NCBI GenBank assembly: GCA_018257865.1
Contig: JAEUBA010000004.1
Location: 62,001-126,000, forward strand
Source of the DNA: Stereocaulon alpinum
Lineage: Eukaryota; Ascomycota; Lecanoromycetes; Lecanorales; Stereocaulaceae
Reading direction: 5' to 3'
Length of the DNA: 64,000 nt
Shown here in pieces: positions 34,740 to 47,168 of the stretch. Each line of letters starts with the position of its first letter. The first letter of the stretch is position 1. Both the position numbers and the translations under genes were made by a program. The notes below the pieces were generated by a model. That model made no database searches. It was not told the DNA's origin and was given only the letters and a program-made list of their open reading frames with translations.

Positions 34740-37049
34740 CTGTCCCGTAGAAGGGTGCGAGACTGCGAGCATGGATCATTCGCGTTAGACAATTGCGGTG
34801 TTCGTTACAATTCGAGAAAGCCTCCCCAGTGCCATCTCAGCAAATGGAAGGGTACGAGACATGGTATCGGTCGGCACTCAGGGAACATTCACCCATGATC
34901 GAAAGTAGAGAATGAATGATAAGCGAAAAGTCAAATCCTCTACTTTGCCGGTGCTTTGAGACCGTTGAGTTCTAGAACACTTGGTTTAACGCAGCCTCGA
35001 TACAAACTGCATGCTACCGGACCACATCGAGTGCTATAGATTTATCAGTTTGCACGGAGATATGCGGCCAAGGTGTTTGCCGATCTGTCGATCGGCAAGA
35101 GATCCGGCTCCTTGGTTCAGCCGTTGCATGCATGGGCCTTCACCAAAGAGGGTAAGGATTACTACACTATTCAAGGGAGAGATCAGTCAACGCCGAAATG
35201 GCGCACTGCCTTACGTATCATTGGATTCGAGAAGATCATATCGATGCAGTGGAGTGAGCATGATTAATGATCGCTCCATAATTTCGCGGAACATTCCTCT
35301 TCATGCTGCACTCTCTTGGCTTCCTCTAGCCCCAATGGCCATGGTGCGGACCTCTACGCCACTCATGCACGTTGAATAGCTAAACGCTATAGGGTCTTGG
35401 GGGGAAAAGAATGGAGTAGTCTCACATAAGATGAAGTCATCCTGGAATGTCAGGCGAGCAAGCCACCAATAAGCCGATATACCTCTTATCTCTAAGCCGT
35501 TCTTTTCGAACAAGAACACATGCAGTCGTCGGTTTTGGGATAGATCTCCTACTTGGCGAGAATCTCTTTCCTTTAGGGAACCATGTGGACACAATCATTG
35601 AACACGATTCACCCACCCTTGAAAGCGAGATGTCCTTCTCACGCCGATCAAAGTGATTCGCTTTTTCCATAATATCAGCTACAAGATACAACATCAGTCC
35701 TTCAGCGCTGGACGTCGTACATATCCAGTATCGGTTGGATCCTTCAAGTTTTAGGATGTGCCAGTGGGCCTCCACCTCCTCCACTCGTGTACAGTTTTAA
35801 CGGATACGAGAAGCACGCCTACAGTACACGAACCTACCATATGTACCATGAACGCCTTTGCAGTGCATGCCTTGCATCAAAAAGCGATTGCATGCTTCGT
35901 GGCTTCTACTGCAATCAAACTGCTAGCGTCTCGACAGGTCGCAACTATTTCCCAAAGGGGAAATCAAAGCGTCACTACGTTTCGCTGTTTCAGAGACTGA
36001 AGCGCTAGATTTACCACTTTCTGAAATGCAGCTAGGGCAGGTGTTCGTATGCCGAAAACTTTCAAACTTCATCTTCGCTGCTCTCTATCAGCTACGATTT
36101 TGGCACTTTGCTCGGGCCCTTATCCATTTCGATCGAAGCCAAACAGGTCTTCATTGTGGCAACTTTTTGTGTTTATTTGGGAGCTGCGAATTTCTTGCAG
36201 ACGCTACAGCGGTAGCACTGTGGTTATCATTGTTGGTTGAGATAGGTTTTTGGCTAACGCAATTGGATCTATGTCGCGTTATATCGCTACTCGTGCAGTA
36301 GGTGCTTAAGAGCTAATTCCTACATGGTGATTGGCTAACAGATGTGTAGCCCTCCATCATCATGGCAGGACTGCCTACATTGCCTGGAGCAGTTTTCACA
36401 GTCGTTCGATAAAGTACACAGGAGGTCATCCAAGACCGTAAATGGTCATGAAAAGGACTAGGACTACCAGTCATGACTCGACATGTTCTGGGAAGTCATA
36501 TCCTATGCAACGTCAGGATAAGTCACGTCGTACCGGATCATGTCAAAAAGTGTCAGTCTGCCAACTCAAGCGGATGCTCGACGTTTTCCAATGCGGCCAT
36601 TGTGTTTGCTGATTAGCAGATCGGCAAGAGACCTAGCTCCTTGGTTCAAAGAATATGCTTCCGACATATGAATATCAGGACTTATGATCTATACATGGAG
36701 CAGCTATTTCCTAGAGTTTAAGCCTATCATGATCAGCTCATATCGAGGGGATAACCTGGAAGTTCTATGAGCGAAGCTGCGAATGGTTTTTCTGAAATCC
36801 CGGGATATCTGCGTTTAAATTAAGAATCTTCAATTTTGGGTGATCAACGTCTACAGCGCAAGACACCTCTCGTTCTCAGGGAGGGTCCCAGAGCGAGTGT
36901 GTGAACATCTAGCCTGAGATTGGCCTAGCGATAGGGTTTACGACTTGCATTTTTGGTCCATTTCCTTGTTCTCCTCTACGCTATTTACCAGATACATGGG
37001 TTGTCCAGGTAGAATATCCACTGCACCCCACCTCTATGCATATGTGATC
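34740..37049. other. Spacer without supported gene, contains a diverged 58-bp duplication
   Basis: Many short overlapping frames occur on both strands and none resembles a known family. One segment is present twice: 35,062-35,119 and 36,591-36,648, about 80 percent alike by eye. The two copies are likely remnants of an old repeat or gene. Confidence 0.45.
35062..36648 (+). repeat. Diverged direct repeat pair, 58 bp, 1.5 kb apart
   Basis: The copies at 35,062-35,119 and 36,591-36,648 share ATGCGGCCA, GTGTTTGC and GATCGGCAAGAGA, ending in GCTCCTTGGTTCA. Flanks do not clearly match. The spacer between is not repeated. Confidence 0.6.
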
Positions 37050-38708
37050 TCAAGTAAAAGCAAGCTGAACGCCGCGCGCACTGCGCTTCGAGAACTTGTA
37101 CTCATCTACGAACTCAAGCACGTCATCTCGATTCTCGACCGTCTCGAATTCCTGCACAAACTTCGCAAGAATAAGTGCATATTGTGCCATGATCATCTGC
37201 TGAGCGGGACAATTTCTTGCCCCGCCACCGAATGGTAGGAATTCCCATTTCGGACGAAGAGTATGCTCGAGCCACCGCTCTGGCCGGAAATCTTCAGCGT
37301 CAGGTCCCCAGAATGAAGGCTCACGATGTAAGACGCTTGTACGTATTTCAACTAGCGTGCCCTTCTGGATGAGCACAGGTTCGGATCCGCTAGGACCTCC
37401 ACCAACTGGAAGGACGCTGTCATGGGAGCATTGACGCAGGATTCTATCGAGAGGTGCGAGCAAGCGCAAGCCTCATCATCATGGTCAGCTATGCCAATGC
37501 TGCCAACTTTGTATTAGGTTGACACATACTCTCTTTAATGACGCTTTGGATGTATCTCATCGACTTCAGCAGCTCGAATGTTAACGGCACATCTCCTACT
37601 GATTGAACCTCCTCTCGCATTCTGGTCCACACACCCGGGGCGCGAGCGACTTGGAAGAATAGATCTGCTATGCCAATCGGAGAGGCATTGTGGAAAGGTA
37701 GGAAGAGACTAAGAAGCTGGTCGCGAATGAAACGACGATCTTGTGAACCTTCCACAAGCTCGTGGAGGATACTGGTACTCCTTGAGTTCTTCTGTGAGGT
37801 TGCATGTTCACGACGCTGCGAGGAATCCTTCTGCTCCGCCAAGGCACGGTCGATATGTCTATCGAAAAAGCTGTGGATCTTGTCGCAAGCCTCTGTCCAT
37901 GCATTGTCGCGTGGGACGAAAGAAAGTATGGGAGCCAGTGTTACGCGACGCTGCACCCCTTCGAGAGCCCTTTCCATTAGTGAAAGAAATCCGGGCACGT
38001 CCATACGAGAATCTGGAAGTAAAGAATCGGCTGATTCACCCACAATCAGTTCGGTGGCAGCATCGAAGTACTACTTGTAGAAGCATTAGCGTAAGGAATT
38101 AATCAAAGGAGGTGCTTTGCGCCTTTCCCTAGACATACCAAGCGCCAAAAAAGAGGCTGCATGTCAATTGTGGACCCATCTCTAGGAATCAATGCCAAAA
38201 GTCTGCTCAAGTGGTGTTCAAGGTGATATGGATTCGCGAACAACGTCTTGCCAAAGAGCGGCTTCAAGATATTCCGTGAGCTTCTCCAGACCGGCCCATC
38301 TGACATTACGATCCCAGCGCCAATCCATGGATCATTGAAAGCCTTCCTAATTGACTCGACCCCAAAGCTCTGGAACTCTGAGGTTAAGATTGTCTGAATA
38401 TTCCTCGGTTCAACAGTATACAACGTTTTCAGACCCCACGTGAGAGCTTGGAAAGTTTTGCCTTTACCGTATGTAGTGTGGAGGTGCTGTATTAATGAAA
38501 CATTTACGTGGTCTCTCTTGCTGTTCTCGAGGAGTCGGTGGAGGTCATAGCCAAGGAGAGGATCTTTATGAGGATAATGAGAGATGTTACCACAACCCAA
38601 ATCACGGAGTCTTTTCCTGCGACGTAGGAATGAGGCTAGCTTGCACAAGAGAATAGTGCCAAAAAAGGCACTGAGGAGCTGTGGGTAGTACTGATTCAGG
38701 TATGTCAT
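37050..38708 (-). CDS. Cytochrome P450 (CYP52/CYP539-like), intact, unusual I-helix
   Basis: The exons are 38,708-38,139, 38,070-37,530 and 37,471-37,050, giving 510 residues. Introns of 68 and 58 nt end in AG with CTAATG and CTGACC branch-like sites. An N-terminal membrane anchor ('LLSAFFGTILLCKLASFL') is followed by a basic stretch. ExxR is at about 370-373, 'RPERW' near 433-437, and the heme loop 'FLPFGGGARNCPAQQ' puts the proximal cysteine near 458. The arrangement resembles CYP52-type fatty-acid/alkane hydroxylases of the ER, with the 'CPAQQ' variant. The I-helix at 313-321 reads 'FLPFHNASP' where the family has 'LLAGRDTTA': the acid-alcohol pair used for oxygen activation is replaced. 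The substrate is unknown. No stop or frameshift, unlike the P450s to its right. Confidence 0.85.
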
Positions 38709-40493
38709 GATTTGCTCGTTCTCGCTTTTGGTCGCTCAAAAGTGAAACGGTGGAGGTTGGTCGAACTTAACATCCCAAATTTTGACGGGGACTGGGGATT
38801 GGACAAAGATTTCGATTACCCATTCCCACAAACACCTGGGTTTTGAGACAATAACAGAGGATCTCCACTTATCTCAATTTGAGTGGCCCAGTCGAAATTA
38901 ACTCGTTGCCTGGTTCGCTGATTCGCTGTACGTAGAATACGCCCTATACATCGAATGAGTTAGCTGCCGTTGTCATTGCGCAGTTGATAAGAACCTACCA
39001 ATCAACCCCAACGGAAGCAATTGCATCACTTTCCTTCGTACAGCAGTTGATCTTCAATACATGCTGCATGGATCACGTTTCATCCCACATCCCATGCGAT
39101 CAGCGTACAGATTCCCACACATAATCATGCACACAACGTTCCATCGATTTAGGGCGCAGCAGTTGCGAACTGTGGCTTACTGCAGGGATATCAGGTTCGG
39201 ATGTTTCCTGCAAGTTGGTGACAGTTGCGTTGTTTGATTGGCACGCGTTTGTGCACTAAGCTTTTGATCCCACGGACATACCTCGAAAAGAAGCAATTGT
39301 ACACTATGACTCAGGTAAGATGTTCGCAATCTTGTCCATCTACTGTGATGTGACGTAATCATGTCCGTCTGCAGCCATTCCGCTTTTACCTGGGCATAAA
39401 GCTTAGCTAGTCCGGCACTGTTCCCAGATAAGACTGTTTCCCGGTTCCTGTACTATACATCGCGCTACGCCACATTTTGATCCGAGTACCCATTCGCTCA
39501 CGAAAACTAGCGAACTAAGCTGAGTGTCTGACCGGACCTCATCGTCATGGCTGTCGTGGTTTGTACTGGATCTGCGCCTAACATTAGACCCACCATGAGA
39601 ATTCTGGAGAATTCGGCATTTCCAGTGAACAACGATACGCTGCGGGTAATACCTAAAACGGATATTGTTGTGGAACTGTCACATTAGCTGGTTGCCTCAC
39701 CGACAATGACACGTCATAGTACGTGTAGATTGCATGCATATTTCGTCGCATGCACATGGAAGAGTTCAAGTACTTTTCGGTTCGAGTATAGCTGACAGAT
39801 TCATGAGGTAGCGACTTGGTCAACTCGTAGCCTGTACTGTGTTCCAAGAAGCTTTTTGACCTAGGTTCTATTGAGACGCTTGAGATCCTTCAAATGTACT
39901 CGGTCTTTGTTGTCTCAACCCGATACTGAAGCTTTGTGTGGTTCACATCTCCCATGGCATCCCAAGATCCTAATCTTTCGTGGGGAATGGCCGCTACACA
40001 CAACGCACCTCACCATCTGAGATACTCGTGGAGTAGAGTGCGTGCAGCTTTATACCCACGCAAGAGCCAGGAGGAAGTACAGGCTCTAGACTGGGTGTGA
40101 TGACCAACATTATGGAGGTTACTAACCATGTCAACGATGTTCTTAGGAAGGACTCTACTCGAATCAATCATCTTTCGATGCCAAGATTCGCATATAATTC
40201 TATTTCCTTCTTCCCACCTGAGTTTTTGTGAGAAGGAGGGGCAATGTATTTTGGGTTCTATCTTCGACATGTAACCTCTTTGGTCTTACACTGAACCAGT
40301 TGTCTTGCAAGACTTACAGTAAGTATTCGAAAGAGCATCAATGAGTGGATGGGGATTTGACAATAGTGCCGGCCGCAGAAGACGGGCTGCGCTTGCCTGC
40401 TTTTGGCCCCCTTTACCGGCTAGCCGCCTTTCTTGTTACGTCGGATGTCTTCCCTCCATTCCTGTTCGCTAGTGCTCAATTCCAGCATGTTCA
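38709..40493. other. Spacer, no supported gene
   Basis: A minus-strand ATG-started frame at 40,270-40,010 (86 residues) has no recognisable family and no signal peptide. The remaining short frames overlap one another on both strands. The promoter of the P450 that starts at 38,708 should lie at the left end. Confidence 0.45.
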
Positions 40494-42446
40494 TCATCGG
40501 CGGACAGGAAAGTCTGGCTCGCATTCCTCATCCAAGATGCTTGTATCCCTCTTGGTGAGAGACAGCGCCAAGTTATCATAGATGGCAAACCCTTTATCTT
40601 CCCTTCTTGGTTTTGACGACAGAGGTCTGGCAGGTTCAATACTGAAATCTCTGAACATCTAGTTGGCACGCACACAGACTGTTAGCTACAGTCCAGATCA
40701 AAGCTGAGTAGAGTCGTTCACAGTCTTTTAAGAGGGAACACAACGCACCATCAAGCAGACCTTGTAAGTCTCTAATAACGCCAGATTTTTCCCGGCACAC
40801 TTCCTTGTCCCAAATCCCCATGTAAATAAGAATCGGGACATTTGCGCAACCTGCTTAGGCGGCCCAAGCCAGCGCTCCGGACGATACTCCGCAGCGTCCG
40901 CACCGAAGACGTCTGGGTCTTTGTTAACGACTGACGGACTTGCACCAATGGTGGCTCCCTCGGGAACTTAACGCCCGTCTAAGAGTAAGCCCCCTAGGGA
41001 TACGCGACGAGGGAGAAGCACAGGCAACGAAGGATAGAGGCGTGCTGTTTCGTATATGCAGGCGGTGAAGTAGGGCATTCGTTTGATTTCGGCAAGGGTG
41101 GCAATAGGGGTACTGAGTTCGCCTTTAGTAGAAAAAGAGGTGATTTCTGAAAGGAGACGGCTGTAAATAACTGGCCGCTGAATAATGTTGTCTATAATGG
41201 AGCAGATGAGAGTGGAGGTGGTGTCAGGTGCAGCAACCAATAGCATAAGGGTCTCGGTTTTCAGGTCTTCGTCGCTGATCGCGTGTTTGTGAACTGCTTG
41301 GGAACCCAGAAGCCTGGACTTGAGGTTAGCAGATTATCTAGCTAACCTTTGCTCCCTGAGGGTGGCCCCTACGATTTAAGTAGGCTTTTCCCGGGCTTTG
41401 CGCTCTCCGTCAATTCATCCTGTTCCTGTTGAAGAATGGTTATTGCCAGATGCTAAACATTGGCAAATAGACGTACTGACCTTCATAACCTTGCCGACTC
41501 CTTGGGTGTCACTGCTACGTGGAAGCACAAGGTTCTTGATGACTGGAAGCTTCACGAGTGGACCTAAGAGGTAAGGGAACAATGCCATAAGACCGACGAG
41601 CAAGGCCGTGTAACGGAAAGCTGCAAGTAGGCCATTGACGTCACGGCCTTAGTCGACAAAACCTAACCTTCGTTGGAACATGATATGCGTTGTAGTGTCG
41701 TACAAGTACCATCTAAACGATTTTGTCAATGCAACGATATTGCCAGAAAAGTGATCGCCTCACTTGATCCAGTCAGCAATATTGATGTCGCGTTTTGGCT
41801 CAACATAGCGCTGCTTGATCTTGTTCCGAAGTCTTAAGGTCTCCTCGTCGACCCAGCTTTCAAATCTCAATAAACTCTTCCAGGATAGCTGCAAATTTGG
41901 ATTAAAGACGCCACAAAGTTGGTATTTATGCAGGTACATACAACAGGTGCGATAATCTTGCGCTTCTTGACATGCTCTTTGTGGTCCTTGGTTTGAAGCA
42001 TAGGTGGATGCTCACCGAGTGCTCCATGAGTCCAGAAATCATCTTTATCTACTTTTCTATGATAGACTTGCGCAATCATGTGTGCTTTACTGAAAGACAG
42101 CATGTTCGGCGCAACGCGCACTAAAGGGCCTTTCGTAGGTTAGCTATGTTTGACTAGTGAGAGGATAACAAGCCACACCGTATTCTTCATGAAGCTTTAA
42201 TGTCATAGACGAGACATCTGTAGAAGATAGAACATAGATTTTATAGAGATCTGTAACGCTACTCCAAAAAGGTCCTGGGAAACCCCGTAAAGGATGGAGA
42301 TATCTGTTATATATCCCTCGCACAATCAGAAATACTAGGGGTAACGAGAAAATGAGTAGACTGATTGGGATTGTCTGGAGCAGCCACAAGAATGAAATAT
42401 CGCTGCGGTAAAAGAGAGGCTGCATTCTCAAGTTTGACATGAACAT
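40494..42446 (-). pseudogene. Cytochrome P450 pseudogene, two in-frame stops
   Basis: Seven exons can be joined with all phases agreeing: 42,446-42,179, 42,129-41,942, 41,888-41,764, 41,712-41,481, 41,425-41,373, 41,313-40,749 and 40,658-40,494. The total is 532 codons, normal for this type. It has an N-terminal anchor, 'HPL.GFPGP', 'PL.RVAPN', I-helix 'AAPDTTSTL', ExxR 'ETAR', 'RPERW' and heme loop 'FGTRKCAGKN' near 40,791-40,814. Motif order resembles the pisatin-demethylase/benzoate-hydroxylase-like group of fungal P450s. TAA codons at 41,649-41,651 and 40,968-40,970 interrupt the frame. Both could come from CAA by CpA-to-TpA change, which is inference. Splice sites are intact, so inactivation looks recent. 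Confidence 0.8.
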
Positions 42447-43745
42447 GTTCAGACTTTCGTGAGTGGTCAAAAATGAGAACTAACGGCAAAAAAAGACATC
42501 TGTCCAGAACGCATGGTGTATCAACATATGGCCCACCCTCTTGTAAGACGTATATCATGTCCTCTCACTCTAGCCTATAACGGCACAGTGGCTTTTCGGG
42601 TTTCGCTGTTGACGGCACAGCTCGTCACTTGTATGTCCTTGACCACTGGAACCAATGTCTTTGTACATATCGTCGGCTACTACTAACCCGGGGAGGAATG
42701 TCATTGTGTTCCAATGTAAAGGCTAAACAAGATGCAAGGGCCAGAAGCATCGTAATGGTGTGTAGTACCAACCCACTAAACAGATTGCAAATCCAGGCGC
42801 GCGGCGGGCCGGACGTCACCCGTCAGCCTCACGTCACTTTACTATCAAGCATCTTATGCAGCAAATACGATCCTAAAGCTAAACTTATCCTGGTACGGAG
42901 CTGAAAGGTGAAACAGGCGGCCAATCCTTCGATCCTTGAGATGTAGCAATCAAGCCGTGCTTGAATGGCGATCCTTCCCGGCTCCTTCAATTGTAAAAAC
43001 TTTCTGACTGATGGTCCTGGTGTTCAACCGAGGTTGGTCGTCGCACGGCACAGTGATCGGCGCCGTTGCCTCCTTACGGGAGTGCCCTGCATGAGCCGAA
43101 GGGCCGCTCCGATGAGTCGATGACGTTGGGCTCGCTCATACGATAAAGTACGGCACAGCAGATGCTTCCTAGACCGCTACACTGCCATACCCGAGTCCCC
43201 AGTCACCTGCAGATTAGGTGTTCTGCGATGTCATCCTTTTAGCTATTAGCTCCGATGGATCGACAAGCATGCAGCAGAAGTGAACACAATATTAGAATGT
43301 TGGTGAGATCTTGTCGGATGAGGCCGGCAACCGTAAGCCATTCCAGCAACCCTAAGGTAGACGATTAAGGTACCTTAGGGTTGGGATTGCCAGGGCCCTG
43401 CATACGCATTAGACTTTCTCTGCCTGCAATTCTAGCTTGGATAACAGCTAACGCACCTACCTTATTGTCCTTCACCACTGATACGACTTGTTCTTCGTCC
43501 AATGAGATCCCAATATTCCAAAGTACAACGAGCATCACTTGGCGATGACACAACTCTACTGTAGTTTTGTACATGTACAGTGAAGGTAATTTAATCCTCC
43601 ACTAGTGTTACAATGGAATATTACAATACTCCACCAAGTCTTACATCCTTGATTCTGTTTCTCGACCTTCATCAACGCCTTGCACGCGGATATCACGTTA
43701 AAGGATATAGCATCACCGCGGTAAGTTGATTAGAGGTTAGTGAAC
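42447..43745. other. Divergent promoter region between P450 and O-methyltransferase
   Basis: The genes on either side start outward from this 1.3-kb gap, so it should hold both promoters. Short frames (such as 42,629-42,904 and 43,365-43,574) lack support. I could not identify a shared regulator site by eye. Confidence 0.4.
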
Positions 43746-45016
43746 ATGGTTGTAGATAAGCCCCGTCTGCAAGATCTTCTGAACGACGTATCCGCTTACG
43801 GTAAAGCCTTCCTCGAAGACGACGAGTCCGCCCGCTCGGCTCTCGTCACCCAAGCCCGTGCTCTCCTTACTGAATTGGAAAACCCGAACGAGACTATCAC
43901 ATGGCTCGCCTAGGCCGAACCCACCCGCCGCGCTGCCCTCGAAACCGCCATTGCCATTGGCCTGTTCCCGCAGCTCACTTCTCCTCGGACAGCATCCCAA
44001 CTTTCGATGGCCTGCAAGACTTCTTCACGTCTCATGGAGCGGCTCCTCCGCCACTTAGTAGCAACCTCTGTCATAGTCAAGAGTGGCCCTTCGAGCTTCG
44101 CAGCAACGCCACTCTCTCGTACTCTATGTGACCCGACATGTTCAGCCGCTTTGACATGGAGTAGCGGACTTCCCGCCCCAGTGCTAGCACGATTGCCAGC
44201 CTATCTTGCGGAGTCGAGGTATAGAGAACCTCAAGATCCCCAAAAAGGACCTTTCCAGTTTGCGTTCAATACAGACATGACACCCTGGCAATGGGCGGTT
44301 ACGCAAAAGGGTCTGCCTCAAGCTTTTGCTCAGCATATGAGCGGGTATCATGCTGAGAGACCGAGTTGGATGGATGAAGGCTTTTACCCCGTAAGAAGAA
44401 GATTAGGAGATGGGATGAAGTCTCGAGATAACGAAGTACTCATTGTGGATGTGGGTGGTGGATTGGGTCATGATCTGGAGGAGCTGAAAGCAAAATGCCC
44501 AGGGCTGGCCACCAAGGGGAGGCTCGTATTGCAGGAGCTACGACAGACGGCCAGATCAGCGAAAAAGTCAAGGCCTTGGCTTGAAGTAATAGAGCATGAC
44601 TTTTTCAAACCGCAGCCAATCAAGAGTGAGTTTGTACGGAGACATCTAATTGCAAACATACGACAACGGATGCTAATATGGGCCTAGATGCCCGTGCTTA
44701 CTACATGCACTCTGTGTTGCATGACTGGTCTGACGAGAACTGTCAGAGGATTTTACGGCAATTAAAAGCTGCCATGGAACCCAGCTATTCCAAAATCTTG
44801 ATCAACGAAAACGTCGTGCCGGAAACAGGGGCATCTTGGAAAATGACCTCTCTTGACTGGATTATGATGGCAACCGGAGCTTCTGCAGAGCGTACCGAAA
44901 TACAATGGCGAGAACTTATCAGTTCCGCCGGGTTACGAGTTGAAGGCATCTGGACAAAGGATCCGTCATGCGAAAGTTTGATCGAGGTGACGCGGGACGA
45001 GGTCGCTAAATTGTGA
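43746..45016 (+). pseudogene. O-methyltransferase with one premature stop
   Basis: Exons 43,746-44,625 and 44,688-45,016 would give 402 residues. The 62-nt intron starts GTGAGT and has a GCTAAT branch. A winged-helix dimerisation-type N-terminal half is followed by a SAM-binding 'VDVGGGLGHDL' (about 44,446) and the 'HSVLHDWSDE' segment (about 44,710-44,740), whose histidine is the catalytic base in plant- and fungal-type COMT-like enzymes. These transfer methyl from S-adenosylmethionine to hydroxyls of aromatic or polyketide metabolites. Codon 56 (43,911-43,913) is TAG after 'WLA', in an otherwise conserved context; CAG to TAG fits RIP. The frame is open everywhere else. A second-site start downstream would lose much of the N-terminal domain. 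Its 3' end overlaps the converging P450. Confidence 0.8.
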
Positions 45017-46673
45017 CCGATAGCAAAGGCTTTCGTCTCTGCATTTTACAGCGGATGTTCTCCTGCCGTACTGCCCACCTATTGATAGTCGACCACTTTT
45101 TCGAGCTGTTCTCCAAGCAGATTTCGAATTGCAAGAGCAGCGTAGGAATAGCCTTGTATGTCTCCAGCAAGCTGATGTGTTTTCCTATACATGATCGACT
45201 TCCCCCACCAAACGTGAGATCTGCCCTCTTCATCTTTGAAACGCGCTCTTGATACTTCGTGGCGCTTTCGTGATCTTGTTTCAGCCAACGCTCGGGAATG
45301 AACTGATCGACTTGTTCACCAAACACGTCTTGCCTATTCACTACCCACGCATTCATGCTGACACTTGTTCCAGGCTGCAACATATTGCCATTGGGTAATT
45401 GGAGACCAGAAAGTGGCACTTCTCGCTCAAGGCCAAGTCCTATAGCTGGATGCAGTCGAAATGCTTCCTTGATGCACGCATCAAGATACGGCAATCTTTG
45501 GCTTTCTTTCCATGAGACCGGATAGCTCAATTCTGCCGCACGAAGCTCGCGAAGCAGTACCTCCAGTTTGGATGGGGATACGAGTAAGTAATATAAGATT
45601 GCGCGTAGGCCAATGGCCGTGGTGTCAGCACCCGCCATGATGTTTGTGAGAGCCCAGTTCATGATGAGAGGAAAATTGTAATCAGTAGAGCCATCCGAAT
45701 TGGTAGCTGAGGGAAATCGATCTAGGAAATCCTTGGGGCGCGGCTTCTCGTCTCTCTTCTCGTCGCGGATGACCATGCGAGCCTTGATCTGCTTTGCCGC
45801 CCATGCGGGGAATATGACGCTATCCTTGGTGAAGAATCCTACAATCGGATTGTGCTTAACGAGGTATGCCGTCCAAGGCATCGTTGTCAACTACTGTATT
45901 GTTAGAGTAACTCACGGTCAAGAATTTCAGCTGTACTCACAAGAGCGGAGCGATCGAGATTCCGGTCAAGAGCTATCATGAAGCCATCCACGTCGGAGCC
46001 TGCCTCGAGGAAGCCTAGCGTATTGCTGAATGTCAAATACATAATGACGTCGAAAGCATCTGACAGAGTAAGCCCCACGACTATGCATCGGCAAACGAGA
46101 GCGTACACAATCGTAACCAAATGGCCATATCAATGTACTCGTCAACCTGATGTCCGACAGTCTCGTCAATTCGAATGACGAATTTTTTAATCATATCGTC
46201 TACCAGGGGCTCATATTCCACCAGCGCCGTTAGCGAATATGCATTGGCAATTGGCCTTTTGATGGAGGCATGAATCTTAGCATCCCGAACGGAAAGCCAC
46301 GAGTTGGCCGGTTTGCCATTGACACGCGGCGCCAAAATGTCGTACATATGACACTTTAATGCGTCAGCGCGACGATCATTGCCACCTGGCTCTTGAGGTA
46401 GGCTTCAATACTTTTGGAAATTCATTCTTGACGCCGTAAATAAGCGGCACAAGCTCTGGGTCGGCGAGGCTCAAGGTGTTGGGGCCAATCCTTACGATAC
46501 TACCGTACCGTCGATGCAAGTTGATCAAGTGTATCTGATGCTTGTTACTTTTTACGTCCATTCGATGCCATAGCTTGGTGAACTTCGCAAGGCGTGGACC
46601 AGGATAACGATCCAAGCGCGAACAGACAAAACGTTATCGCAACGGTTTCCGCAAAGATGCTAGTGACGCCCAT
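45006..46673 (-). pseudogene. Cytochrome P450, frame break near N-terminus
   Basis: The exons from the conserved part on are 46,615 or earlier to 46,412, then 46,353-46,107, 46,059-45,941 and 45,890-45,006. The introns of 58, 47 and 50 nt have agreeing phases. Readable landmarks are 'YPGPRLAKFTKLW', 'RIGPNTLS', I-helix 'IMAGADTTAIGL', ExxR 'KEAFRL', 'PERW' and heme loop 'FGGGSRSCIGKH' (about 45,177-45,219). It belongs to the same broad group of fungal secondary-metabolism P450s as the gene at 40.5 kb. An ATG at 46,673 opens a hydrophobic anchor-like peptide, but this is out of frame with 'YPGP' by one base and the usual linker is missing. No AG acceptor could repair it, so a small deletion is likely. 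An undetected upstream exon is less likely. Confidence 0.7.
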
Positions 46674-47168
46674 CCTTTCACGAGGCAGGTCTGTAGGTAA
46701 TAATTTTGTGTTTACAAGTATGTCTGCACGACCACAGCACCTGCGGGAGGGTCACTAAGGTATTGGTCATAGGTGGTATGTTGCCCCGGTCGTGTTTAAA
46801 ACCCCGCAACCTTCCTGCAACCCTACTGCACGTCTGATACGAGTGATTAAGCGAGCGCGAATTCAGTTTAATTATTGCTGATCTCCCAACCCTCGCGCTG
46901 ACTCACGCTGCGATCGTCTCACAGGGTGTCAATGGGCGTCATTGTAGCGTTGCAACAGCTGCGCAATGATGACAAGCTGGAGTTGGTACCATTCTTCCTT
47001 AATCCCTACCTACTTGCACTCCGTATGGCTCGCGCGAAGTCATAAACCCTTCCCCTATCGCGTGGATATATGGTTTGCCCTATGTCTTGCATTCGCCTCA
47101 AATCGATACATTAGGCCCAGTCTACGCTTCCCCAGATTCGTATAATACAGCACAGTTGCGCCTGATAA
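46674..47168. other. Divergent spacer between P450 and SAT4-like gene
   Basis: No reading frame is supported. It should carry the promoters of both neighbours, which point away from it. No exon bearing an ATG for the gene to the right could be identified with confidence. Confidence 0.4.

Noticed and set aside
40010..40270. 86-residue minus-strand frame starting with ATG
   Set aside because: No domain, signal peptide or coding-like pattern; isolated in a spacer.
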